A stretch of DNA of 64,000 nucleotides. Source: an uncultured Pseudomonadota bacterium. Lineage in GTDB: Bacteria > Pseudomonadota > Gammaproteobacteria > Steroidobacterales > Steroidobacteraceae. Under the pieces are notes generated by a model that worked only from the letters and a program-made list of their open reading frames with translations, made no database searches and was not told the origin of the DNA. Shown piece by piece: positions 30,821 through 39,054 of this stretch (the first letter of the stretch is position 1; every line of letters starts with the position of its first letter). The stretch covers positions 22,615-86,614 of the forward strand of contig CADEFQ010000011.1 in NCBI GenBank assembly GCA_902826635.1. The letters run 5' to 3'. Made by a program: the position numbers and the translations under genes.

Positions 30821-31441
30821 ATGAAGAAGCACATCTTTGCGGGTCTCGCCACGACAGCGGCGCTGCTCGTCTTCTCGGGCGGTGCACAGGCCCAGCTGAT
30901 CGGCGGCGCCGTCAACGGCACGGTGAACGGCAGCCTCGGCGGATCAATCGGCGCCGACACGTCGATGATCGGTTCGGCGCACGATCGCGCGATGGCGCCG
31001 GTCGGTCGCGTGAAGGACCGCGCCGGCGACACTGTAACGACGCAGCGCGCACGCGCCGAAGGCGCGGCTCGTGGTGCAGCCGGCACGGCGGTCAGCGCCG
31101 CCAGTACCGCACGGGGTGCGGCTGCCGGTGCCGCGAGCACGGCCGGGCAGGCAGCGGATGCCTCTGCGTCGGCTGCGGCGGCGGCGGCGGCTTCGGGTGC
31201 GGCCGACGCCTCGGGCGGCAAGGATCGCGACATGCCTGCGCCGTTCACGCCGGCGGATCCCGCGGCACCGGAGTCGCCGCTGTTCGACGTGGGCGCCGGC
31301 GGCAGCGCGAGTGCCGACGCGGCCTTCGAGGCGAACGACACGCGCGTCGCGCCGCAGGCGACAACGCCGACGCCCGCCGCCGAATCGACCGACAAGCCAG
31401 CCGCGAAGCCAGCTCGCGATCGCGACAGCGACGTGCGCTGA
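30821..31441 (+). CDS. Exported Ala/Gly-rich protein, unknown function
   Basis: I do not recognise this 206-residue protein. It has a clear Sec signal, MKKHIFAGLATTAALLVFSGGAQAQ. The mature chain is low-complexity: a Gly/Asn-rich start (LIGGAVNGTVNGSLGG), a long Ala/Arg/Thr stretch (GAARGAAGTAVSAAST, GAAAGAASTAGQAAD), then a Pro/Ala-rich Asp tail. It is unlikely to be enzymatic and may be a surface or envelope-associated structural protein. An AGGAG ribosome-binding site precedes the ATG. It sits 65 bp behind the S8 protease and could be its substrate. Confidence 0.72.
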   Translation: MKKHIFAGLATTAALLVFSGGAQAQLIGGAVNGTVNGSLGGSIGADTSMIGSAHDRAMAPVGRVKDRAGDTVTTQRARAEGAARGAAGTAVSAASTARGAAAGAASTAGQAADASASAAAAAAASGAADASGGKDRDMPAPFTPADPAAPESPLFDVGAGGSASADAAFEANDTRVAPQATTPTPAAESTDKPAAKPARDRDSDVR

Positions 31442-31466
31442 TTGCCGGTCGTGACCCGTGATGACA

Positions 31467-31496
31467 GCGCGGCGGGGATCCCGATCCCCGCCGCGC
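31467..31496. terminator. Perfect 14-bp inverted repeat between two genes
   Basis: GCGCGGCGGGGATC and its exact complement are separated by only two bases, making a 30-bp near-palindrome. It lies just after the Ala-rich protein gene and before the GNAT gene. There is no T-run after it, so it would be a rho-independent-like hairpin without a U-tract or an mRNA 3'-end stabiliser. An operator role for the GNAT gene is an alternative. Confidence 0.65.
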
Positions 31497-31522
31497 TAGA
31501 ATCACCGGATGAGACACACCCG

Positions 31523-32041
31523 ATGACGACCATCACGATCCGGCGCGCGACCATTGCCGACGCGTTCAGGCTGAGCGAGATCGGTGCGGCGACGTTCACC
31601 GATACTTTCGGCCACCTGTACCCGCCGGAAGATCTCGCGGCTTTCCTGCACATCGCCCACACGCCGGAGGTCTGGAGCCGCCGCCTGCACGATGCGCATG
31701 TCGCCGTGTGGCTCGTGGAAGCGAAGGACGGCGCCGTCGCCGGCTATGCCTCCGCCGGTCCGTGCAAGTTGCCGGTGCCCGACCTCGAATCGAATGCCGG
31801 CGAGCTGTTCCAGCTGTACGTGCGCGATACCTATCGCGGCGGCAAACTCGGCTCTCGCCTCCTGGAAGCCGCGCTCGCCTGGCTCGAGGCGCGCGGATTC
31901 GCTCCGCTCTATCTCGGGGTGTGGAGCGGCAACGAGGGCGCCCAGCGACTTTACGGGCGCTTCGGTTTCACACGCTGCGGCGAGTACGAGTTCCCGGTCG
32001 GCGCGCAGCGCGATCACGAATTCATCCTGCGCCGCGCATGA
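31523..32041 (+). CDS. GNAT family N-acetyltransferase
   Basis: This 172-residue acetyltransferase begins at MTTITIRRATIADAFRLSEIG. The acetyl-CoA-binding region is LFQLYVRDTYRGGKLGSRLLEAALAWLEARG, with the R/Q-x-x-G-x-G/A-type loop RGGKLGSRLLE. The C-terminal LYLGVWSGNEGAQRLYGRFGF is the usual GNAT motif B. The acceptor is not predictable. Its stop overlaps the start of an aminotransferase by four bases (ATGA), so the two are coupled. Confidence 0.87.
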   Translation: MTTITIRRATIADAFRLSEIGAATFTDTFGHLYPPEDLAAFLHIAHTPEVWSRRLHDAHVAVWLVEAKDGAVAGYASAGPCKLPVPDLESNAGELFQLYVRDTYRGGKLGSRLLEAALAWLEARGFAPLYLGVWSGNEGAQRLYGRFGFTRCGEYEFPVGAQRDHEFILRRA

Positions 32042-33195
32042 GGGGCCCGAGCATCACCCCGTTTCACGCGGGCGCCATCGGTAGCCGCGGCGCGATGCGC
32101 GTGCGCGCGGGCGAGTCCTTCATCGCGATGCACTACGGTCAACCGTCGGCGGGTGCGCCGGCGGCGGCGATCGCCGCGGCGCACCGCGTGCTCGATCGCG
32201 ATCCGCTCGGTTACACGGAGCTGCTCGAGTTGCGCGAGAAGATCGCCGCACACTATTCGTCGACATACGGCGTCGAGATCGAGATCGAACGCATCCTGCT
32301 CACCGCGGGTGCGAGCGCCGGGCTCGTCGCCGCGTACGCCGCGATGTTCCGCCCCGGCGATCGCGTGGCGATGCTGCGGCCCGGCTACCCGGCGTATCGC
32401 AACACACTCGCCGCGCTGCGCCTCGAGCCGGTCGAGATCCATTGCGGACCGGAGCAGAATTTTCGCCCGACACCGGCGCAGCTCGCCGCGCTCGATCCCG
32501 CCCCGCAGGGCTTCGTGATCGCGAGTCCCGCGAATCCGACGGGCGCGATGCTCGATGCGGCGCAGCTCGGCGCACTGCTCGCGACCTGCCGCGACCGTGG
32601 CATCCGCGTGATTTCGGACGAGATCTACCACGGCATCAGTTTCGGCAAGCCCGCCGTGACCGCGCTCGAGATCGATCCGCGCACCGTCGTGATCAACAGC
32701 TTCTCGAAGCTCTATCGCATGCCGGGCTGGCGTCTCGGCTGGATGATCGTGCCGGCCGACTGGGCCGCGCAGATCCACGCTTACCTGATCAACATGTTCC
32801 TGACGCCCGCAACACTCTCGCAGCACGCGGCGATGGCGGCGATGGACGAGCACGAGGACCTCGGGCGCTGGGTGCGCATCTACGAGCGCAACCGGTCACG
32901 CCTCACCGAAGGCCTGATGAAGCTCGGCTTCCGGCGCATCGTGCCACCCGATGGCGCGTTCTACCTGTACGCGGACATCGGGCATTTCACGCAGGACAGC
33001 ATGCAGTTCTGCCTGCGCGCCGTGGACGAGATCGGCGTCGGCCTCGCGCCGGGCATCGATTTCGACCCGCAGGACGGCCATCGGTTCGTGCGCTTCTCGT
33101 TCGCCGTCAATCCGGATGAGATCGAGCAGGCACTCGAGCGGCTCGCGCGCTGGCTGCCGCGCTACGCGGATCAGGGGCCCGCTGCGTCCGCGTAG
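32038..33195 (+). CDS. PLP-dependent class I/II aminotransferase
   Basis: This 385-residue protein has LLTAGASAGLVAAYAAM (phosphate-binding loop), FVIASPANPTGAMLD (Asn ligand), VISDEIYHGISFG (cofactor Asp/Tyr) and the Schiff-base Lys in INSFSKLYRMPGWRLGW. RFSFAVNPDEIE gives the carboxylate-binding Arg. It most likely transfers amino groups of neutral or aromatic amino acids. It overlaps the GNAT stop, so acetylation and transamination may share a substrate. Its 3' end overlaps the convergent acvB-like gene by 25 bp. Confidence 0.86.
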   Translation: MRGPSITPFHAGAIGSRGAMRVRAGESFIAMHYGQPSAGAPAAAIAAAHRVLDRDPLGYTELLELREKIAAHYSSTYGVEIEIERILLTAGASAGLVAAYAAMFRPGDRVAMLRPGYPAYRNTLAALRLEPVEIHCGPEQNFRPTPAQLAALDPAPQGFVIASPANPTGAMLDAAQLGALLATCRDRGIRVISDEIYHGISFGKPAVTALEIDPRTVVINSFSKLYRMPGWRLGWMIVPADWAAQIHAYLINMFLTPATLSQHAAMAAMDEHEDLGRWVRIYERNRSRLTEGLMKLGFRRIVPPDGAFYLYADIGHFTQDSMQFCLRAVDEIGVGLAPGIDFDPQDGHRFVRFSFAVNPDEIEQALERLARWLPRYADQGPAASA

Positions 33196-34625
33196 TCGAT
33201 GATGCGTCGCGCGAGCGCGGCATAGTCGCCGTCGAAATGATGCCCGCCGTCGAGTTCCTCCACCTTGACGCCGGGGCCGCGCGCGGCGGGGCACGCCGAG
33301 TGCTTCTCGTCGGCGCCGTAAAGGCACAACACGCGCGCGCCGGCGCCGAGCGCCGCAATTTCCGGCACGGTGGGTCGGCCCGCGCCGCCGCTGCCTGGAA
33401 TCCAGTCCGATAGATGGAACTCGAAGGTCGCCGTGTCGCTGAGGCCAAGGAGACTGATCGATCGCACGCGCTCGCGCATTTCCTGCGGCAGCCGGTTGTA
33501 GAGGAACGGCAGCACGTCCGCGCCGAACGAATAGCCGATCAGGAGCACCCGGTTCCGCTTCCAGCGCTCGCCGTAGGCGCGCACGATCTGATCGAGATCG
33601 CGGGCAGCCTCTTCCGGCGTGCGTGCGTGCCAGTAGTACTTGAGCGAATTCAGCGCGACGACGGGAATTCCGCGCGCAGCGAGCGAGCCGGCCACGTCCT
33701 GATCAAGGCCGGTCCAGCCGCCGTCGCCCGTGAGCAGCACCGCGAAGCTCGCCCGGTCTCGCGGGCTGTCGGCACCGGCAGTCTCCGCCGCCGCGGGGAC
33801 TTCGATCAGCGGCAAACCCTGCAGCTGGGGCGGCGACGGCGGTGGCCGCACGGCGCCCGCGGCGAGCGCGAGCTGCGCTTGCCTGAACTGCGGCAGCCAG
33901 TTGCGCTCGACCCCGAAGCCGTGACCGACCTTCGGCAGCGATACGAGTTCGCCGTGCCCGGTCGCCGCGACGAACTCGCCGGTCGCCGCGGGATCGCACA
34001 CTTTGTCCACATCCCCCTGAAATACGATCCAGCGCGTGCGGTTCGAGGATGCGGGGCGATAGACGAGGCCTTTCGGTTTGGCCGCTGCACCCTGCATCAC
34101 GTATTCGAGCCCGCTGCCCCGGCATGGCCGCCGCACGAGATCGAGGTCGGGGCAGAATCCGAGGCTCAGGACGCCCGCATACGTGCCGGGCGGAGACTGC
34201 ACCATCACCGCGTAGGCGAGCGTGGCACCGGACGAGTAGCCCGCCAGCACCGGCAGATGGTATTCCTCGAGCTTCAGGCGACGTTGCACGGCGTGCGAGA
34301 GTTCCTCGAAATCCGCGCCGTAGTATCGGCACTCGTCGCCGGGCGCATTGACCGCCGCCCGATAGGTACGCACGTCGACGCCGACGACGACCATGCCCGC
34401 CTCGACCATGTGCCTCGCCATGCCGACGACACCGAGGTGCCAGCCGCCGTCGCCTGAAATGAAGATCACCACTCCCGCGGGCTTCGACACGGGCTGGTAC
34501 ACGACCACCTTGCCGAAGCGGCCCATTTCAAGGGTCTGTTCGGCGGCCGCTGGCGCCGCCCAGACCTGCGCGACACCGCACAGCGCGACGAGGCCCAACA
34601 TCAACACTTCGAGCCGGGTCTTCAT
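33171..34625 (-). CDS. acvB: AcvB/VirJ family protein, predicted aminoacyl-phosphatidylglycerol hydrolase
   Basis: This 484-residue periplasmic protein has a signal (MKTRLEVLMLGLVALCGVAQVWA) and two alpha/beta-hydrolase-like halves. The first has VVIFISGDGGWHLGVVGMA and AGYSSGATLAYAV; the second has FAVLLTGDGGWTGLDQDVA, LIGYSFGADVLPFLYNRLP and a terminal ELDGGHHFDGDYAALA with the catalytic His. The doubled GDGGW/GYS pattern is the AcvB/VirJ signature. In Agrobacterium, AcvB hydrolyses lysyl-phosphatidylglycerol. It overlaps mprF by four bases, the same pairing. The ATG chosen gives the clean signal. Confidence 0.9.
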   Translation of the reverse strand: MKTRLEVLMLGLVALCGVAQVWAAPAAAEQTLEMGRFGKVVVYQPVSKPAGVVIFISGDGGWHLGVVGMARHMVEAGMVVVGVDVRTYRAAVNAPGDECRYYGADFEELSHAVQRRLKLEEYHLPVLAGYSSGATLAYAVMVQSPPGTYAGVLSLGFCPDLDLVRRPCRGSGLEYVMQGAAAKPKGLVYRPASSNRTRWIVFQGDVDKVCDPAATGEFVAATGHGELVSLPKVGHGFGVERNWLPQFRQAQLALAAGAVRPPPSPPQLQGLPLIEVPAAAETAGADSPRDRASFAVLLTGDGGWTGLDQDVAGSLAARGIPVVALNSLKYYWHARTPEEAARDLDQIVRAYGERWKRNRVLLIGYSFGADVLPFLYNRLPQEMRERVRSISLLGLSDTATFEFHLSDWIPGSGGAGRPTVPEIAALGAGARVLCLYGADEKHSACPAARGPGVKVEELDGGHHFDGDYAALARRIIDYADAAGP

Positions 34626-37198
34626 TTCGTGACGAGCTCCTTCAGGCCACCGGAAATCAGGGTCGAGACGTCGTAGAGCGCCCGTGCGAGCTGCAATCCG
34701 CCCGGCGAGGCGAGATAGCGCGGCTCCCAAACCGGCGCGAACTTCTCCTTGTAGCGACGCAAACCCTCGAAGTTGTAGAACGACTCGCCATGGCGGTAAA
34801 GGAAACCGCCCATGCGGTGCCACAGCGGTGCGAGCGCGCGCGCCTCGAGCCCCGACAGCGGCGCCATGCCGAGGTTGAACCAGCGGTAACCCTGCGAACG
34901 CCCCCACAGCATCAGTTCGATCAGCAGATAGTCCATGGCGCCGGCCGGCGCGTCGCGACCGAAACGCATCAGGTCGATCGACAATTCCTCGCGCGTCGCG
35001 GTCGGCCACAGGTTCGCAAACGCCACGACACTGCCCTCGAGGCGCACGATCGCGACCGCGAAGTGGCGCAGGTAGGGTTCGCTGAACGCGCCGACCGAAA
35101 AACCCTTCTCCGCGGTCGCCTTGTCTTCGAGCCAGGCGTCCGAAATCGCGCGCAGCTGTGGCAGCAGTTTCTCGTCGCCCGGCGGAGCGACTTCGAAGGT
35201 GGCGCCCGCGCGCTCCGCGCGCCGGCGCGCCTGGCGAAGTTCGGCCCGCGCGCTGCCCTCGATGCCGAAGTCCGCGAGCGGAATACGGGCTTCCTCACCG
35301 AGTTTGACGAGGGACAGCCCGAGATCGACATAGAGCGGCAGACTCGCGGCGCCCACCTGATAGAACACCGTGCGCCCGCCCCGCCGATCGACGAGCTCAC
35401 GAAACGTCCATACGAGATCCTGCTGCTTCGGCGCCGCCCCCACGGGATCGCCGAGTGCGATCCAGCTGTGGCCGGACACCTGGTACATCAGGAACGCATC
35501 ACCGTCGCCGTGGAACAGCACGCGCTTGTCGCCGGCGAACACGGCGTTCGCAAGGCTCGCGTCCGCACGCGCGAGCGCCGCGCCGATGCGCGCGGTGTCC
35601 GGCGCCTGCGACACGTGCGGCTCGGCCGGCGACGGGCGCAGGAGATTCGCGGCCACGAGTCCCGCAAGCACCACGACCACGGCGAGCGACGCGCGCAGCA
35701 TGCGCGGCGCATCGCCGTGCATCGCGAATGTCCACCACAGTTCGTTCGAGTACGGCACGTGACGGTTGGCGAGAAAGCCGATCCAGACCGACAGCACGAC
35801 GATGATGCCGGTGCTCGCAAGCCAGCCCGGCGTGAAGCGCTGGCTCATCACGGACGCCGGTCGATAGAACGCCGCGCCCGACAGCAGCGTGACGAGCAAC
35901 ACGACCGTGAGGTACGACGCCTCCTCGAAATCCAGCCCCTTGAGCAGCGACGCCGCGATGCCCGCGACCAGCAGCCACACAGTCAGGTGCCACGCGGCGC
36001 GCAGGCGCCGGAACAGGCCGCGCGCGAGCGCGAGCAGCCCGACACCGATCACGCTGCCCGCCAGATGGGACACCTCGAGCAGCGGCAGCGGCACGACGTG
36101 GCGAATTTCCCGGATGCGATCGTCGAGCGCCGGCGTCGCACCCGAGACCAGCAGCACCGCGCCGGCGACGAACACGAGCACGCCGATCAGCTGGGGCGCG
36201 ATCGGCAGCAGCAGCGGCGTGATCCAGCTGCCCGCTGCACGCCGCACGTGCGCAAGACGCGAGCGCTGCAGGTAAAGTTCGTGCACCAGCAGCGCCGTCG
36301 CGGCGACCACGAGCGGCGCGAGATAGTAAAGGCCACGGTACGCGAGCAACGCGCCGAGCAGTTCCGGCGTCGGTACGTGCGGAAGCGCGAGCAGCAGGAT
36401 CGCTTCGAACACACCGAGCCCGCCGGGCACCTGGCTCACGATACCGCCGACCACCGCAATCGCGTAAATGCCGGCGAACGTCGGGAAATCGATCCCCGCT
36501 GTCTGCGGCAGCAACACCCACAGCACCGCCGCCGCGGCCGACAGGTCCACGACTCCCACGGCCAGCTGTGCGCCGGCGAGGCGCGCACCGGGCGGGCGCA
36601 CTTCCCACGGCCCGAGGGCCAACGGGCGCCGTGCGAGCGACGCCCACGCGAGATACGTCGCGGCGAGCCCGAGCAGCACGACGCCGAAAAGCTGTGACCA
36701 GATATGCCCAAGGTGCAGCGCCGTCGAGCCCGGCACGGCGTAGAGCGCCGCAATGCCGCCGAGCACGCCGAGACCGATCGCCGTGGTCAACGCGCAGAAC
36801 GACGCGATCGTCGCGACATCGATCGCCGTGAGTCCCTGCGTCGAGTAGATGCGATAGCGGATCGCCGTGCCCGTGAAGGCCGCGAGGCTGAAGTTGTGGC
36901 CGAAGGCGTAAGCGACGAACGAGGTCATCGCGATGCGGCTGTACGGCACCGGCTTTCCGAGGTAGCGCACGCCGAGGGTGTCGTAGAGAGTCAGCAGGAA
37001 GTAGCTCGAGGCCGTGAGCGCCGCGGCGGCGGCCAGTGCGGGCGCGGGAATCTTCCGCAGCTCCACGACGATGTCATGCAAATGGTACTTCGCGAGCGCG
37101 TGGTGCAGGACCAGGATCACGAGCGCAAAGGCGAGCAGCGAGACCGCGGGAGCAAACCACCTGCGCCAGGCGGCGGCGGAGTCGACTGCGTGCAACAT
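34622..37198 (-). CDS. mprF: Bifunctional lysylphosphatidylglycerol synthetase/flippase MprF
   Basis: This 858-residue membrane protein transfers lysine (or another amino acid) from tRNA to phosphatidylglycerol and flips the product. The N-terminal half has about fourteen hydrophobic segments, including YSRIAMTSFVAYAFGHNFSLAAF and VSQVPGGLGVFEAILLLALPHVP. The C-terminal aminoacyltransferase domain has LVKLGEEARIPLADF, VVAFANLWPTATREELSIDLMRF, APAGAMDYLLIELMLWGRSQGY, FNLGMAPLSGLEAR and RYKEKFAPVWEPRYLA. It is upstream of acvB, so synthesis and breakdown of the lipid are co-transcribed. Confidence 0.93.
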   Translation of the reverse strand: MLHAVDSAAAWRRWFAPAVSLLAFALVILVLHHALAKYHLHDIVVELRKIPAPALAAAAALTASSYFLLTLYDTLGVRYLGKPVPYSRIAMTSFVAYAFGHNFSLAAFTGTAIRYRIYSTQGLTAIDVATIASFCALTTAIGLGVLGGIAALYAVPGSTALHLGHIWSQLFGVVLLGLAATYLAWASLARRPLALGPWEVRPPGARLAGAQLAVGVVDLSAAAAVLWVLLPQTAGIDFPTFAGIYAIAVVGGIVSQVPGGLGVFEAILLLALPHVPTPELLGALLAYRGLYYLAPLVVAATALLVHELYLQRSRLAHVRRAAGSWITPLLLPIAPQLIGVLVFVAGAVLLVSGATPALDDRIREIRHVVPLPLLEVSHLAGSVIGVGLLALARGLFRRLRAAWHLTVWLLVAGIAASLLKGLDFEEASYLTVVLLVTLLSGAAFYRPASVMSQRFTPGWLASTGIIVVLSVWIGFLANRHVPYSNELWWTFAMHGDAPRMLRASLAVVVVLAGLVAANLLRPSPAEPHVSQAPDTARIGAALARADASLANAVFAGDKRVLFHGDGDAFLMYQVSGHSWIALGDPVGAAPKQQDLVWTFRELVDRRGGRTVFYQVGAASLPLYVDLGLSLVKLGEEARIPLADFGIEGSARAELRQARRRAERAGATFEVAPPGDEKLLPQLRAISDAWLEDKATAEKGFSVGAFSEPYLRHFAVAIVRLEGSVVAFANLWPTATREELSIDLMRFGRDAPAGAMDYLLIELMLWGRSQGYRWFNLGMAPLSGLEARALAPLWHRMGGFLYRHGESFYNFEGLRRYKEKFAPVWEPRYLASPGGLQLARALYDVSTLISGGLKELVTK

Positions 37199-37327
37199 GG
37201 TGGCCTAGCGTACGGCACGAACCGCCCCCGATCCTTAACTTTCTGTAATGCCCGGAACGGTGCGGATTTCCGGCACTCCAACACAGCACGCGGCCACCAC
37301 GGTTGGCCGTTCCATCGGAGACAGGCC

Positions 37328-37804
37328 ATGGTGATGAGACAGTGGGTTTTGCCGGCAGCGCTCGCTGCGGCCGTTCTCGCCGGTTGCGCCACGTCGGGCC
37401 GTGGCTACGGAGTGGCCCGATCCGGTGGCGGGCACGTCGATTTCACCTGGCAATCGAAGGGCGGCAACGAAGGAGACATGACCGCGACACTCGCCGATGG
37501 CGCGGTCTACAGTGGCCCGTACTTCCAGATCACCCGGGACTCGACCGTCGAGCGCCTGCAGCCGCTGTGGTTCGGCTGGCATGGACCGTGGCGTGGCGCG
37601 CCGTATTGGGGTGCGTATCCGGACGTCGCGTTTGTCACCCACTACTCGGGCCGTGTCGTTGCCAATCTTGCCGGCCCCGACGGTATGCACATGCGCTGCC
37701 ACTTCCGGCTGAAGAATCCTTCGGCGGCCATGGCGGGCGGCGGGATGGGCAAATGCCAGCTCGCCAAGGGGCAGACGATCGACGCACAGTTTCCCGCCGC
37801 TTAG
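37328..37804 (+). CDS. Small exported lipoprotein, unknown function
   Basis: This 158-residue protein starts MVMRQWVLPAALAAAVLAGCATSG, a lipoprotein signal with lipobox LAGC. A GGAGACAGG ribosome-binding site lies before the ATG. The mature part has aromatic/Gly-rich strands (VDFTWQSKGGNEGDM, WFGWHGPWRGAPYWG, MRCHFRLKNPSAAM) suggesting a small beta-sandwich. I do not recognise a named family. It is followed by another exported protein gene after 9 bp. Confidence 0.72.
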   Translation: MVMRQWVLPAALAAAVLAGCATSGRGYGVARSGGGHVDFTWQSKGGNEGDMTATLADGAVYSGPYFQITRDSTVERLQPLWFGWHGPWRGAPYWGAYPDVAFVTHYSGRVVANLAGPDGMHMRCHFRLKNPSAAMAGGGMGKCQLAKGQTIDAQFPAA

Positions 37805-37813
37805 GCGCGTCCG

Positions 37814-38167
37814 ATGAACGCCGCTGCACGATTGATCGCTGCCGCGATCGCGGGCGCCATCTTCATGCTGGCGCTGTATGCCTTCATCCAACCCGTGCAT
37901 GTGCCACCACCTGCCGAGGACCAGCTCGTGCAGTTCGTCGATCTCCGGAGCATCGCCTCCTTCAGCCCCGTCGACGAGCGGACCTTCGACGTGGTGGATG
38001 AAGCGGGCAAGCACTACCGGATGGAATTCACCGAAGCGTGCCCCGGACTGTCCGGGGCGAAGACGTTCTCGCTCGTGACCGAAAACTACCGCGACCTCGA
38101 CAAGTTCACGGGCATCGTTCTGGACGGCCGGGTTTGCACCTTCAAGGACTTCTCGCCGCGACACTGA
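37814..38167 (+). CDS. Small membrane-anchored or exported protein, DUF6491-like
   Basis: This 117-residue protein has an N-terminal hydrophobic segment (LIAAAIAGAIFMLALYAFI) and a soluble domain with VQFVDLRSIASFSP, FDVVDEAGKHYRMEF, ACPGLSGAKTFSLVTEN and a Cys late (GRVCTFKDF). The two cysteines and the DLRSI..F pattern resemble small periplasmic DUF6491-type proteins. Function is not known. It is closely spaced with the lipoprotein before it, probably one transcript. Confidence 0.6.
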   Translation: MNAAARLIAAAIAGAIFMLALYAFIQPVHVPPPAEDQLVQFVDLRSIASFSPVDERTFDVVDEAGKHYRMEFTEACPGLSGAKTFSLVTENYRDLDKFTGIVLDGRVCTFKDFSPRH

Positions 38168-38193
38168 TACGGGACTTGGTACCATGCAGCCCG

Positions 38194-39000
38194 ATGACCA
38201 ACGACATCGGCTCGGCGGTGCGCGAAGTCTGCCTCTCGTTCCCGGAGGTGGAAGAGGTTCTTTCGCACGGCTCGCCGAATTTTCGGGTGCGCGGCAAAAC
38301 CTTCGCGAGCTATATCGTGAATCATCACGGCGATGGCCGGGTCGCGCTGTGGCTCAATGCCCCCGATGGCGCGCAGGCGTTCCACACGCGTGACGAGCCC
38401 GGGCAGTTCTTCGTCCCACCCTACGTCGGACCACGCGGCTGGCTCGGCGTGCGCCTCGACCGGGGCCTTGCGTGGAAACGTATCGCCCTGCTCGTGCGCG
38501 CCGCCTACGAGAAAGTCGCGCCCGTGAAGCTTCGCGCGTCGATCGGGCGCACGATCGACATCCCGCCGCCGAAGCGCATGCTGAGTGCGATCGAAATCGA
38601 CCCGCTGCAGGCGCCGGCGGCACAGCGGTTGCTGGACGTGCTGCGCGGGATCTGCCTCACGTTCCCGGAAACGTCGGAAGGGCTGCAATTCGGCCACCCG
38701 GTGTGGCGCGCGGGAAAGCGGACTTTCGCGTGGGCGTATGACGTCGGCGCATCGGTGAAATTTGCATTCTGGGTCGGGGTCGACCGGCAGGGGCTGCTGG
38801 TGTCCGACCGGCGTTACACGATGCCCGTCTATCTCGGCCACCTCGGCTGGATCGAACTCGACGTTACGAAGGGCTGCAACCGTACCGAAGTGCGTGCGCT
38901 CGCACTCGAGAGCTACCGGCATTTCGCACTGAAGCGGATGCGCGACCGCCTGACACCCGAAGCGGCGCCGTTGCGCCAAAGCGCGCGTTCAGCGCGATGA
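38194..39000 (+). CDS. Tandem MmcQ/YjbR-like domain protein
   Basis: This 268-residue protein contains two copies of the MmcQ/YjbR DNA-binding-like domain. The first repeat has CLSFPEVEEVLSHGSPNFRVRGKTFASY, in parts, and ends PYVGPRGWLGVRLD. The second has CLTFPETSEGLQFGHPVWRAGKRTFAWAYD, in parts, and ends YLGHLGWIELDVT. Single-domain members are about 120 residues, so this is an internal duplication. The shared LSFPE/LTFPE and RGKTF/AGKRTF patterns show it. Function is not established. Confidence 0.8.
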   Translation: MTNDIGSAVREVCLSFPEVEEVLSHGSPNFRVRGKTFASYIVNHHGDGRVALWLNAPDGAQAFHTRDEPGQFFVPPYVGPRGWLGVRLDRGLAWKRIALLVRAAYEKVAPVKLRASIGRTIDIPPPKRMLSAIEIDPLQAPAAQRLLDVLRGICLTFPETSEGLQFGHPVWRAGKRTFAWAYDVGASVKFAFWVGVDRQGLLVSDRRYTMPVYLGHLGWIELDVTKGCNRTEVRALALESYRHFALKRMRDRLTPEAAPLRQSARSAR

Positions 39001-39054
39001 GCCGTTCATCGACGCCCGGCGGACACGGCCGGCGCGGCGCTATGGTGGCGCTCC

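Noticed and set aside
34790..36697. A 635-codon plus-strand frame opposite mprF
   Set aside because: Composition is dominated by Arg, Gln, His and Asp from the complementary strand of membrane-protein codons; mprF is certain.
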